A stretch of DNA of 36,578 nucleotides from Candidatus Woesearchaeota archaeon (GTDB lineage: Archaea > Nanobdellota > Nanobdellia > Woesearchaeales > JAGLGH01), in contig DAOVBM010000008.1 of NCBI GenBank assembly GCA_030670545.1, forward strand, positions 1 through 36,578, given 5' to 3'. Every line of letters starts with the position of its first letter. Positions within the stretch are counted from its first letter, which is position 1. A model generated the notes under the pieces. That model was not told the origin of the DNA. It did no database searches and worked only from the letters and a program-made list of their open reading frames with translations. This document shows, in pieces, positions 20,978 through 28,989 of the stretch. Both the position numbers and the translations under genes were made by a program.

Positions 20978-23161
20978 TTAAGCGACTTTAGTCAGTATAG
21001 TGCTTGCAATCATATTGAAGAGCAGCATTATCACCAATGATACACCTACATATGTGATTGTGCCTTTTATAAGATTCACTCCAAGGTTATATTTTTCTGC
21101 AAGCTTGTCTGCGCCGTTCTCGATGCCGTTGCTCATCACAGTAAGGATATAGATAATCTCAACAACATATAAGCCGACAACAATCTGGAAGAAATAGGTT
21201 GGAATTCCATCCCCGAACATGCTCATCAGGCCTGCGCCTCCCACCCCTGCTGCTCCTCCTTCGCTTCCAGACTCCTGTACAGAACTGAGAAGTGTACCCA
21301 AATTTATTAGGATGGTAGTAATCATTGATGTGATTCCAATAACAATACCTGATATTACAGGAGCCATGAAACTAATCTGGGATTTCATAGAGCTGACAAT
21401 ATCAGCAAGCAGATCTTTCAGCCTTTCATTGACCTTATGGATCTCCTTGATATACTGGGAGATATTGAGAAGAGCGTTTGATGCTATCTTTGGACCTTTC
21501 TTTGCACTCTGGATAAGAACCTTCATGCTGCTCTCTATTATATTTGAAGGAAATGAATTAAGTGCTCCTACTTTCTCATCAAATATTGCCTGCTGGACAC
21601 CCATTCCAAGCCTTCTTATGTTGTTTGATGCAAGGCTGAAGAAATTTCCTGAGACTGTGCCTGCCATGTTCTCTGCCACCCTGCCGAATGCAAGCTCAAT
21701 AGGCATCCCATCCCCAAGCCTGTTGCCGAGCTGGAAAAGTGCAGATCCGAATTCCTGCTCAAGCTTTTTTGACTGATCTCTTATCTTTATGACATTCTTT
21801 GATGTAATCTTATAGTACAATCCTATTCCAATCCCTAATCCCAATACAATCAGAAGGCTGAACAATGAAGCTCCCAGGCCATAAGGGCCCATCACCTTGC
21901 CTGTATTTGGACCAGTTTCAGAGCTGCTCATCTTGTAGCCAAGGAACTTATGATTTCCTATTGCTAGATCCCATGTCCAGTCATCCTCAGTGTGCATTAT
22001 GCTATGCAGGATCAGCGGAGATATGCCCATGAGGAAGAATATTGCAATTACAATTATTGATATGTATATTGGGTTGATAAATAAAGGCTTTTTTCCAATA
22101 TTAAGCTTTATCTTTCTGTATTTCTTCAGTTCAGGATTGATCTCTGATACATCAGTATCGCCATACCCTGTAGGCCTTTTGGAAAGTATAGACTTTCCCA
22201 ACAGAAAGACTAAAGCAGGCAGGAGTATAACATAGAAAGTGAAAAGGTGCACCCAGCTTACTCCTTCCATGAAACTCACTACAAGCGGAAGTATGACAAG
22301 GCCCAGTATAGGCAGTATTACTCCAAGCATATGGAGCATTGTTATAGGAGACTTGAGAGCATGCGCAAAATGCAGCATCTTCTCATAAGTTTCTGATAGT
22401 ATCACTTCAAGCGACTTGTCAAGCAGCTGAAGCCTTCTCTCATCAGATGGCTCATACAAAGATGATTCTATCAGGTGCATAGCTTCTATATACTCATCAT
22501 TATATCCTTTCCAGCTCTGCAGATATACATCAAGTGAGTCTTTTACAGATTCAAACTTGCCGGTCTCTACATCCCAAAATACTTTTTTAAGGTCGAGGGA
22601 TAATGGAGGTGAAAGGTGGTCTGCTGCAAAATTCACCCCTAGCTCAATGTTTGAGGTGTGCCTCATATAGGTAACAATATAGAATATGGAGAGCACCATC
22701 TGGTTCGATGCTTTCATCCTCCACTGGTTGGCAAAATATGATGGAATCTTTCCAAGCGGCACTATCATCACAGCGCCCACCATGAGGCTGATAATGACAA
22801 AGAACATCCCTCCTCCAGTCAAAGCATATCCCAGAAAAGAGCCTAATATCATGAACATCATCGGAAAAAGGAAGGAGAGAGATATGACCCCCTGAGGAGT
22901 TGTATTGAGATGGCAGGCATCTATATCTGCCTGTATACTTAAGGCCTTATTGGGATCAGGCTTCATCTTAAGGATATTCCCGCTCCAGTTGCATAACCTC
23001 TCATACCAGGAAAAGTGAGGTGGAAGAGCCTCTTTCTTGAATTCAACATATTCCTTTGAGAATACAGGCTTAACTTCAGCAGCCTCTTTGTCTCCCAGCT
23101 CTACCTGTATTTTCTCCTCATACTTATTGAGCAGGTCTTTCCATTCTTCTTGATTAGCCAT
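20978..23161 (-). CDS. Type IV pilus/archaellum-type membrane platform protein (FlaJ/TadC-like)
   Basis: The 727-residue protein has about nine membrane segments (near 92-113, 118-136, 272-296, 303-323, 364-386, 431-452, and three after 610) and two cytosolic T2SSF-like domains at about 150-270 and 465-600. This double-domain layout is that of FlaJ/TadC platform proteins, which anchor the pilus or archaellum motor in the membrane. A glycine-rich loop (SEGGAAGVGGAGLMSMFGDG) lies near residues 645-665. The matching FlaI-type ATPase is directly upstream, 40 bases away on the same strand. No pilin or prepilin peptidase gene is seen in the window, so whether the product is a pilus, archaellum or secretion machine is open. 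Confidence 0.88.
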   Translation of the reverse strand: MANQEEWKDLLNKYEEKIQVELGDKEAAEVKPVFSKEYVEFKKEALPPHFSWYERLCNWSGNILKMKPDPNKALSIQADIDACHLNTTPQGVISLSFLFPMMFMILGSFLGYALTGGGMFFVIISLMVGAVMIVPLGKIPSYFANQWRMKASNQMVLSIFYIVTYMRHTSNIELGVNFAADHLSPPLSLDLKKVFWDVETGKFESVKDSLDVYLQSWKGYNDEYIEAMHLIESSLYEPSDERRLQLLDKSLEVILSETYEKMLHFAHALKSPITMLHMLGVILPILGLVILPLVVSFMEGVSWVHLFTFYVILLPALVFLLGKSILSKRPTGYGDTDVSEINPELKKYRKIKLNIGKKPLFINPIYISIIVIAIFFLMGISPLILHSIMHTEDDWTWDLAIGNHKFLGYKMSSSETGPNTGKVMGPYGLGASLFSLLIVLGLGIGIGLYYKITSKNVIKIRDQSKKLEQEFGSALFQLGNRLGDGMPIELAFGRVAENMAGTVSGNFFSLASNNIRRLGMGVQQAIFDEKVGALNSFPSNIIESSMKVLIQSAKKGPKIASNALLNISQYIKEIHKVNERLKDLLADIVSSMKSQISFMAPVISGIVIGITSMITTILINLGTLLSSVQESGSEGGAAGVGGAGLMSMFGDGIPTYFFQIVVGLYVVEIIYILTVMSNGIENGADKLAEKYNLGVNLIKGTITYVGVSLVIMLLFNMIASTILTKVA

Positions 23162-23201
23162 CCTCTTTTTCCCGATTTTTGAGTAATGTTATGTCTTATA
23201 A

Positions 23202-25463
23202 TCAGCTATGCCTTTTCAGCTCCCTTAAAAGCCAGCTGTTCCATTTTGAATATATCATCTTGCTGTCAAGCGCTCCTACCTCTTCCCTGACACTTTCTGA
23301 TACCCTGTGAAACTCATCATTGCATTTTATTGAGAAAGGGGCTTCAAGCAAATCCATGTTCCCTTTATCCTCTGCTGCCTTTACAATCCTTTCTTTTATC
23401 TTAGCTCTCAGCAGCACATTGTCCCATACTGCATCCCAGTTGCCAGCCCATTCCTTCACATTTCCTGCAATTGATTTTATTATGTCTGATTCACCGTTTA
23501 TTAGGTCATCTGAAGGCTGCAGCTCGTCAGTAGCAGAATCATATTTCATAAGGTCAACAAAACCACCTTCCTTCAGGGGGTCATCCTCCCAGAACTTCCT
23601 TACCTCTGTAATCTGAGTGACTCTTCTCCACCTGTGCAGGCCATCAGGACTTTTGATAGGATTTGCGACCACTATTATGTCAGTTGCCTTGAAGCTAGTC
23701 TTAGGGACTCCAAGGTCATTAACTACCCTGTCATATACGCCGTAAGGGGAATCTCCGTGTATTGTTCCTGCAACAACATTTGCCAGTGCGCCTACCCTCA
23801 TAGCTTCATATAATGCTTTAGCTTCCGTAGACCTCACTTCACCCACAATCAGGCATGAATCGCCAAGCCTTAATGTTGTCCTTATACCCTCGTCAGCAGA
23901 TACCTCAGAAGTACCTCTTGTCAATGCGCTAGCTACTTTCATCTGCTGGATATTATAGCCCAGCTTTCTTAATGCAGGAGAAGGAAGCTCAAGAGTGTCC
24001 TCTATTGTAAGTATCCTGTATTTCCTTAATATTTCTGTCAGCACAGAACCAAGCAGTGAAGTTTTTCCTGCGCTTCTTGTCCCTGCCACAAGTATTGTCC
24101 TTGAGCCGTCGATGATAAAGCTCATAAGGCCTGCTGCAAGAGGATTTATCATCCTGGCCTTTATAAAAAGAGGAAGTGTCCACGGCTTGTCCCTATGCCT
24201 CCTGAAAGCATAGGCAAGCCCTGATGGATTAAGCGGTGGAGCAATCACTGCAACCCTTGATGAAGCTCCAGGAATTGTTATCTCTGTGTCAAGTATAGGG
24301 TTGGCTTCATCAAGAGGCCTTCCTGAGATCATCCTCAGCTTTGACGCCCATGATTCAGCTTCAGGAACAGTAGGGATTATGTTTGTCCTGCAATCAGTAT
24401 AATCAGCATGCACAATGAACATGGGAATCTGGCCCATAGGAGAGTTTATTGTGATGTCCTGCACTTTCTTGTCCTGGAGAAGCACTTCAATAAGTCCGAA
24501 TCCCACAGTGTATCTTACAAGTATTTTTGTGAGCTCATCAAATTCCTTTGCTCTTAGTTTTATGCCTTTGTTTACAGCCAGCTCTTCCATAAGGTCACGG
24601 CCTACATTATAAAAAACTTCCCGCATCCTCTGCGGATCTATAAACTCTGATTTCTTGGGCTTATGTTGCGCCATGATGTTCCTTGCTATATCAAGAAGCT
24701 CGTACTTTTCTTCTGTAAGCTTGAATTCAGGAGGCATTATATGATAAAGATATTGGATTGTATCTGGAGTAGAGAATATTGTCACTTCAGTATCATCAAT
24801 GTTATAGCTATCAAGCTCTTCACCCTCAGAAGGATAATTTGCCATAAGCTTTGTAAACATGAAATCCGGTTTTGTCGTAGGCCTAAAAATCCTCTTGTAT
24901 ATCGACCTGTCTCCTACCTTATATCCCTCAAGATAAGGCCTTGATATGGCTATTATCCTTGTCTTTTCAAGAACCTTGGCCAGATAATTCAGAAGAGCAA
25001 GATACCTTTTTTCACATCTTATATGCGCAGCATCTTTAAGCTTGTCTATCTTTATCCTCTCATCCCTTGCAAGCCTTTTTATATGCACATAAGTGCCTAC
25101 TGGATCGCTCTTTAGAGTGCTGTATACAAGATTCTGCATGTCTGCAAAATACGCTGAAGTGAACATTATGCACTTCTCATCTGATCTTAGATAATATGCA
25201 ACAACTCTCTGCTTCACAAGCTGGTTGAAAAGCTGCGCAAACTCGATGAGCATCTGTGTCTGCGCATAATCATACTCATAATCCCTCTTCTGCGCAAACA
25301 CTATCTTCGTTACCCTGCCTGCCTCCATAAGCACATCAAAAAACCTTGACATTACTGAAGAGTCATCTTCTATAGATGGGAAGAAAGGGCATGACTCGCA
25401 GTCTATCCTCACTATGACTTCTTCGCCTTCTCTGATTATCTCATAGCTGAAACATTCTGCCAT
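23202..25463 (-). CDS. Type II/IV secretion ATPase (FlaI/VirB11-like)
   Basis: The 753-residue protein has the full set of motifs of the secretion ATPase superfamily: Walker A GTRSAGKTS at 461-469, Asp box TIEDTLELP around E488-D489, Walker B SCLIVGEVR at 536-544, and His box VVAGTIHGD at 563-571. It powers assembly through the FlaJ-like partner just downstream. The N-terminal 300 residues are long for FlaI and include a C22-x2-C25-P motif that could bind metal. About 150 residues follow the ATPase core. The start ATG at 25463 shares a base with the stop of a short RHH gene (TAATG), which sets the start by coupling. Confidence 0.92.
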   Translation of the reverse strand: MAECFSYEIIREGEEVIVRIDCESCPFFPSIEDDSSVMSRFFDVLMEAGRVTKIVFAQKRDYEYDYAQTQMLIEFAQLFNQLVKQRVVAYYLRSDEKCIMFTSAYFADMQNLVYSTLKSDPVGTYVHIKRLARDERIKIDKLKDAAHIRCEKRYLALLNYLAKVLEKTRIIAISRPYLEGYKVGDRSIYKRIFRPTTKPDFMFTKLMANYPSEGEELDSYNIDDTEVTIFSTPDTIQYLYHIMPPEFKLTEEKYELLDIARNIMAQHKPKKSEFIDPQRMREVFYNVGRDLMEELAVNKGIKLRAKEFDELTKILVRYTVGFGLIEVLLQDKKVQDITINSPMGQIPMFIVHADYTDCRTNIIPTVPEAESWASKLRMISGRPLDEANPILDTEITIPGASSRVAVIAPPLNPSGLAYAFRRHRDKPWTLPLFIKARMINPLAAGLMSFIIDGSRTILVAGTRSAGKTSLLGSVLTEILRKYRILTIEDTLELPSPALRKLGYNIQQMKVASALTRGTSEVSADEGIRTTLRLGDSCLIVGEVRSTEAKALYEAMRVGALANVVAGTIHGDSPYGVYDRVVNDLGVPKTSFKATDIIVVANPIKSPDGLHRWRRVTQITEVRKFWEDDPLKEGGFVDLMKYDSATDELQPSDDLINGESDIIKSIAGNVKEWAGNWDAVWDNVLLRAKIKERIVKAAEDKGNMDLLEAPFSIKCNDEFHRVSESVREEVGALDSKMIYSKWNSWLLRELKRHS

Positions 25464-25609
25464 TATTTATCTTCCACCTCTTTTTTTAGATTAGTGAGAG
25501 CAGTCTCAATCAAGTGAGACTTGTTCCTGAACCTAACTGAGTCTTTTACCTGCTTCTCTATCCACTTGATCAATGTTTCATCTATTGTAGCTGATATAGG
25601 TTTTTTCAT
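25463..25609 (-). CDS. Very short ribbon-helix-helix protein (48 residues)
   Basis: Reading ATG at 25607-25609 to TAA at 25463-25465 gives 48 residues: a short strand (KKPISATIDE), a helix (TLIKWIEKQV), a turn (RFRNKS) and a second helix (HLIETALTNLKKEVEDK). This is the CopG/Arc-type ribbon-helix-helix pattern, which binds DNA as a dimer. The stop overlaps the ATPase start as TAATG, so the two are translationally coupled, and this gene heads the FlaI/FlaJ operon. It may regulate the operon's own promoter, which is inference. It is short enough to be missed by a size cutoff. Confidence 0.75.
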   Translation of the reverse strand: MKKPISATIDETLIKWIEKQVKDSVRFRNKSHLIETALTNLKKEVEDK

Positions 25610-25777
25610 TGCTGTTTCAGGTATTGGATGTTGTTATTTATATAGTTTTGGGTTATATTAGGAAATAAGAGATTATATTATTAAATATATTTTATATTAT
25701 TTTATAATATATTGGATTCCTACCTATTTGGTATGTTAATAGAAAAGATTAAATATTCCAAATAAAGGATTCATCAA
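25610..25777. promoter_or_regulatory. AT-rich divergent promoter region
   Basis: The stretch is over 80 percent A and T by eye in its middle (TTATATTATTTTATAATATAT around 25690-25712). For the HIT gene, TTAAATATTCC at 25748-25758 is a TATA box about 25 bases before the ATG. For the minus-strand RHH operon, a TATATA-type stretch (TATATAGTTTTGG, plus strand, 25638-25650) lies about 30-40 bases upstream of the start. Confidence 0.4.
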
Positions 25778-26161
25778 ATGAAGAGCAAACTCCCCAAACC
25801 ATACAAGGATGCAATGATCTATGAAGACAGAAAACTATATGCTTGTCTGGCGAACTATCCAATAGTCAAAGGCCACACTGTTGTTGTCTGGAAAAAATCT
25901 GTTTCTGACCTCCACCTGCTTTCGAAGAAGGATTATGAATATATGATGGAGAAAGTGGATGAGGTAAGGAACGCATTGCTTAAGACGCTAAAAGTCAAGA
26001 AAGTATATCTGATTTACATGGATGAAGCAAACCAGGTCCATTGGCATCTTATCCCAAGATACAATGAAAAAGGATATGATGTGCTCAGGCATAAACCAAT
26101 TAAGCTGAAAGATGTTTCTTTGGCTGGTGATATCAAAAAGAGTCTTGTGCTTAGGATATGA
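25778..26161 (+). CDS. HIT-family protein
   Basis: The 127-residue protein has the C-terminal histidine-triad motif in the form Q86-V-H88-W-H90-L-I-P-R. The middle His, the nucleophile in HIT nucleotide hydrolases and transferases, is kept (H88); the first position is Gln. FANYPIVKGHTVVV-type sequence (NYPIVKGHTVVVW at 27-39) precedes it as in HIT proteins. These enzymes act on nucleoside phosphoramidates, dinucleoside polyphosphates or similar compounds; the substrate cannot be told from sequence. The gene stands alone with its own TATA box. Next on the plus strand is a gap with a partial tRNA-like repeat. Confidence 0.85.
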   Translation: MKSKLPKPYKDAMIYEDRKLYACLANYPIVKGHTVVVWKKSVSDLHLLSKKDYEYMMEKVDEVRNALLKTLKVKKVYLIYMDEANQVHWHLIPRYNEKGYDVLRHKPIKLKDVSLAGDIKKSLVLRI

Positions 26162-26427
26162 GTACAAGATGCAGCGATTTCAAATCAATTTCTAATACAT
26201 TCTTTTCATTTGTGAATACTAATGGTCGCAGTAATTCCAAATGTAGAATTACAAGACAAAGAAGATTTTAGTATGGATTTGAAACACTGTAAAATATTGA
26301 AAAACATTAACTAACTCAATGCCAATAATAAATGGGGCTACGAGGATTGTCACCTAAGGCGTTGCCGCCTCAGCCACCCACTATACAGTTACTCACTATG
26401 TTCGCAACTGCACTCATAAAACAAGTA
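26162..26427. other. Gene-free stretch with tRNA 3'-end remnant
   Basis: This 266-base gap holds no convincing gene. A 30-codon frame at 26221-26313 is too short to support. A copy of the tRNA-Pro 3' end lies at 26332-26349. On the minus strand it follows a hairpin TGAGGCG-GCAA-CGCCTTA (26355-26372 or so) and, further upstream, a CAGTT/AACTG stem. The pieces do not make a complete tRNA. They might be a decayed tRNA or a small RNA. Confidence 0.4.
26332..26349 (-). repeat. Partial copy of the tRNA-Pro 3' end
   Basis: ATGGGGCTACGAGGATT here matches ATGGGGCTGCGAGGATT at 26427-26443 with one difference. It covers the acceptor 3' strand and part of the T arm. The two copies are 95 bases apart, in direct orientation. 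Such a tRNA-end duplication is the usual footprint of an integrated element or of local tandem duplication. Confidence 0.6.
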
Positions 26428-26501
26428 TGGGGCTGCGAGGATTTGAACCCCGATTAAGAGACCCCCAGCCTCCAGTGATAACCAAATTACACTACAGCCC
26501 C
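26428..26501 (-). tRNA. tRNA-Pro (anticodon GGG)
   Basis: On the minus strand a full cloverleaf forms: acceptor GGGGCTG with CAGCCCC and discriminator A; D arm closed by GTG/CAC; anticodon stem GGAGG with TCTCT (two G-U pairs) around the loop CTGGGGG, giving anticodon GGG; short variable loop TAAT; T arm CGGGG-TTCAAAT-CCTCG. It is 74 bases with no intron. CCA is not encoded, as is common in archaea. The small gene at 26549 lies upstream on the same strand. Confidence 0.93.
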
Positions 26502-26548
26502 CTGTACTGTAGCCTAAAATAAGAACTATTTTTTAATATTTTGTTTTT

Positions 26549-26713
26549 TTACAATGCAGCAATCTTCTTCACAACACCCTCTAACTTGTCCCTCATCTGC
26601 TGGACAGCCTCTTCTGGGATATTATACTCTTTCTCAAACACCTTAATCAGGTTTATTACATCCCTTATATCATCTGTTATCTTATCCATATTTTCTTCAT
26701 CAACTTCCATCAT
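26549..26713 (-). CDS. Small acidic helical protein
   Basis: The preferred start is the ATG at 26711-26713, preceded by GGTGAT as ribosome binding site, giving 54 residues (MMEVDEENMDKITDDIRDVI and on). An earlier in-frame ATG at 26749 would lie at or before the transcription start expected from the TATA box near 26757-26769 (TTATTTAAATATT on the minus strand), so it is unlikely. The protein is amphipathic and helical, possibly dimeric. No family is recognised. The tRNA-Pro gene follows on the same strand. Confidence 0.6.
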   Translation of the reverse strand: MMEVDEENMDKITDDIRDVINLIKVFEKEYNIPEEAVQQMRDKLEGVVKKIAAL

Positions 26714-26876
26714 AATTATCACCTTTTGGTTTGATAAAGATTGAATCATAAAAACCTTATTTAAATATTGGGTTGAAGAAATAACCTATTAGCTGGCTAA
26801 ACCAGTGACATCAAATCAATATCATTTATATATCAAATAGAAATCATTAAATATTAGGATCAAATTACATCTTATT

Positions 26877-27182
26877 ATGGCAAATAAACTGGTAAGCCTA
26901 AGGCTTACAGGCAAGCTTATATCTGAAGCGCAGAAAGTAACCAGAGCAGAAGGATTTTCAAGTTTTCAGGAATTCATCAAAGACGCGATAAGAACAGCTG
27001 TAAGAGAGTACCAAAGAAGAAAGGATCTTGCCATTTTGAGGTCATTGCAGGGTTCTGCAATAGATAGAGGTATAAAACTTGCATCAAAAAAGAGATTAGA
27101 AAGAACTGCTAAGGAACTGACTGATAAAGAACAGGAAAGACTAATTAAGGAATTTGGGCTTGATGATGTAACAATCCGTTAA
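26877..27182 (+). CDS. Ribbon-helix-helix protein, probable antitoxin
   Basis: The 101-residue protein begins with an RHH pattern: strand ANKLVSLRLTG, helix KLISEAQKVTRAEGFSS, helix FQEFIKDAIRTAVREYQRRK. The basic and acidic C-terminal half (residues 50-101) could be a toxin-binding arm. Its stop codon overlaps that of a PIN-domain gene on the other strand by four bases, so the two converge. In known RHH/PIN (VapBC-like) systems the genes are normally in tandem. The pair could still be a toxin and antitoxin, each with its own promoter, or simply neighbours. The ATG is near a TATA-like ATTAAATATTAGG at 26846-26858, so the mRNA may be leaderless. Confidence 0.75.
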   Translation: MANKLVSLRLTGKLISEAQKVTRAEGFSSFQEFIKDAIRTAVREYQRRKDLAILRSLQGSAIDRGIKLASKKRLERTAKELTDKEQERLIKEFGLDDVTIR

Positions 27183-27589
27183 AGCTCTTCAGGGTATTTT
27201 AGGTCTACAATATCTTTGAGTCTTACGAAGTCTTTCATATTTCTTGTAACAAAATGGCTTGCTCCTGATTTTTTGCATAGAACTGCATGCAGAGTATCGT
27301 TATAAGGAGTGTCTCTTTCTTTTATTAACTTTTCAACCTCTCTCCTGTCCTCAGGGTTAGTAAAAATATTTATTAATTTGTTCTGTCTTGTTAACTGCAT
27401 AAGCAGTGCTTTTAGGTCATCACCACATTGATTTATCTTTGTTTCATTTAATACTATGTTAGAAATAACAATCTTGTATTTGCAGGAGAGTGCCTTTAAC
27501 AACAAAAGCATTGCAGGATTACTTTTATCCCTGTTCAAAAAGAAGTCCATATATATATTTGTGTCAAGATAAAGCGGTATGTTTCCCAT
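27179..27589 (-). CDS. PIN-domain ribonuclease (VapC-like)
   Basis: The 136-residue protein carries the acidic residues of a PIN nuclease: D9 in YLDTNIYMDF, E49 in NIVLNETK, D98 in YNDTLHA, and a late acidic/asparagine position in VTRNMKDF (N117, D120). PIN toxins of VapBC systems cut tRNA or rRNA; other PIN proteins serve in RNA processing. It converges with an RHH gene, overlapping it by four bases at the stops. About 65 bases separate its start from the radical SAM gene upstream on the same strand, so it may belong to that transcription unit instead. Confidence 0.85.
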   Translation of the reverse strand: MGNIPLYLDTNIYMDFFLNRDKSNPAMLLLLKALSCKYKIVISNIVLNETKINQCGDDLKALLMQLTRQNKLINIFTNPEDRREVEKLIKERDTPYNDTLHAVLCKKSGASHFVTRNMKDFVRLKDIVDLKYPEEL

Positions 27590-27654
27590 GAAACAAAGAG
27601 AAACAGAACTTATTTATTAATCAAGACTAGAAAAAACCGGAAATATTTCGGATA

Positions 27655-28647
27655 TTACTTCATCTTCCTCAAATACATCTCAAGCTTCTGTCTGATCTCT
27701 TCCTTTAATCCATCATCAAACTCAAGCTCATCAATCTTCTGATTCCAATCAATATCAGGTAAGTGGTTCAATACACTTATAAATTTCCTGCCAGAATCAT
27801 TCACCATTTTCTCAATAAGCTGTGTTTCGGGAGAATTAAATTTCTTGAGCACAGGAAACTTTGTTATTGCATTTGCTCCTGCTTCAAGGATGAGTCTTGT
27901 ATAGTCTGGCTGCTTTGGTGTAAGGCCTGCTATTATCTCCAGCTTTGGAAACCTTATCCTGGTCTTTGCTATCCACCATGCATAATACTCTGGTTCAGGG
28001 CTTTTTGTATAAGGCGTTCCTTTTACTGGCTTTAGGGCATAGAATGTTATCCTCTCAAGCTTGTGCTTTTCTATGAAATCAAACAAATAATCTATATCTT
28101 CTTTCTTCTCTCCTAATCCTATGACAACAGTCATGCTCTTTTTGAAACCCATCTCTCCTGCCAGCTTTAGCATATCTGAATATGGCTGGATTGGCTTGTC
28201 AGGGCATATAGAATCATGAAGCTCAGGCTCAACAGTCTCTATTGATGCGCAAACACCTTCAACATAGGGCTTTATGAGTTCGAGTTGCTCTTTGTCTAAT
28301 GTTCCAAGGTTTATCCATATCTTTTCTCCAAAAACATGGGAAACTTTCCTGATTATGTCAAGCATCTCATCAAATGTGAATATCCTGTATCCGCCTGTAA
28401 GAAACTCTATTCTCCAGCCCAGATTCCTGCCTATAAGCGCATCTGTCAACAGGGATGATATACTTCTTTTTGCAGACTTCGCATGCCTTATCTTGTGCTT
28501 TATTGTTGATCTGAAGCAGAACTTGCATGTGCCAAGGTCGCAGTACCAGCTGAGGAAAATGCATCTTCCAAACCATGCTGTATTATCGAAATTCGCATTA
28601 TAGACATTTTTCGCTTCCCTAATCAGTTGATTGAAATTTTCTTCCAT
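27655..28647 (-). CDS. Radical SAM protein with a CX4CX2C cluster motif
   Basis: The 330-residue protein resembles the BioB/HydE-like radical SAM group, with TIM-barrel landmarks after the cluster (IEFLTGGYRIF, WINLGTLD, VCASIETVEP, MTVVIGLGEKKEDI, ITFYALKPVKGTPYT). The cluster motif is C36-DLGT-C41-KF-C44, four residues between the first two cysteines rather than the standard three; C29 is a further nearby cysteine. Such enzymes start radical chemistry with SAM and a [4Fe-4S] cluster. The reaction is unknown. HmdB is a precedent for a variant spacing in this group. The ATG is at 28645-28647, and RNA element B copy 2 lies upstream. Confidence 0.85.
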   Translation of the reverse strand: MEENFNQLIREAKNVYNANFDNTAWFGRCIFLSWYCDLGTCKFCFRSTIKHKIRHAKSAKRSISSLLTDALIGRNLGWRIEFLTGGYRIFTFDEMLDIIRKVSHVFGEKIWINLGTLDKEQLELIKPYVEGVCASIETVEPELHDSICPDKPIQPYSDMLKLAGEMGFKKSMTVVIGLGEKKEDIDYLFDFIEKHKLERITFYALKPVKGTPYTKSPEPEYYAWWIAKTRIRFPKLEIIAGLTPKQPDYTRLILEAGANAITKFPVLKKFNSPETQLIEKMVNDSGRKFISVLNHLPDIDWNQKIDELEFDDGLKEEIRQKLEMYLRKMK

Positions 28648-28710
28648 ATAAGGCAGGGAATAGAGAAGTATTTATAAAAATGACTGCATATTAGGAAAAC
28701 TAAAGTCATA

Positions 28711-28859
28711 GAAATCCTAAAATCCGACTTATCCAGCCCTAAAGGACTGGGCTTGCTCCGGATTTTCGAGACGGATTTCTAGGACACAAATAAAAGCAGC
28801 AAGCAAAAATGCAATAGCATTCATCCTCGCCCTAAAGGGCAAGGCTTTCTGCTTTTTTT
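28711..28859 (+). ncRNA. Structured RNA element B, copy 2 (unassigned)
   Basis: The gap between two divergent genes folds like 11720-11887. GAAATCC (28711-28717) pairs with GGATTTC (28773-28779), and AAAATCCG (28719-28726) with CGGATTTT (28759-28766), enclosing a hairpin with a TAAA loop. TAGGACACAAA follows at 28780-28790, identical to copy 1. Then an AATGC-AATA-GCATT hairpin and a GCCC-TAAA-GGGC hairpin lie inside an AAAAGCAG/CTGCTTTT stem (28792-28799 with 28849-28856), ending in a run of seven T. Shared order, shared linker and shared T-run support a real family; the sequences otherwise differ. RNA class unknown. Confidence 0.55.
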
Positions 28860-28915
28860 CGTGTAAAATACATCTTTGATTTCCCAATCAGTAAGATAAA
28901 CAAATTATAGAAACC

Positions 28916-28925
28916 TTTATATATC
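28916..28925 (+). promoter_or_regulatory. TATA box of the RNA-processing operon
   Basis: TTTATATATC gives an expected transcript start near 28945. This leaves a 44-base leader for the ATG at 28990. A GTG at 28945 would be at the very start of the mRNA, so a leaderless start there cannot be fully excluded. Confidence 0.5.
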
Positions 28926-28989
28926 CTATGCAACTCTCTCATAGGTGACGAGAAGAAAACGAGACATATTTTCTCAGGTTAATATTAGA

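Noticed and set aside
26221-26313. 30-codon frame in the gap before tRNA-Pro
   Set aside because: It is too short, has no promoter or ribosome binding site, and matches nothing recognisable.
26340-26427. Second complete tRNA on the minus strand
   Set aside because: Only the 3' acceptor and part of the T arm are tRNA-like; no matching 5' acceptor or anticodon arm can be found.
28945-28989. GTG start for the RNase P subunit
   Set aside because: It would add 15 residues before the family's conserved start and lies at the expected first base of the mRNA; the ATG at 28990 fits the family better.
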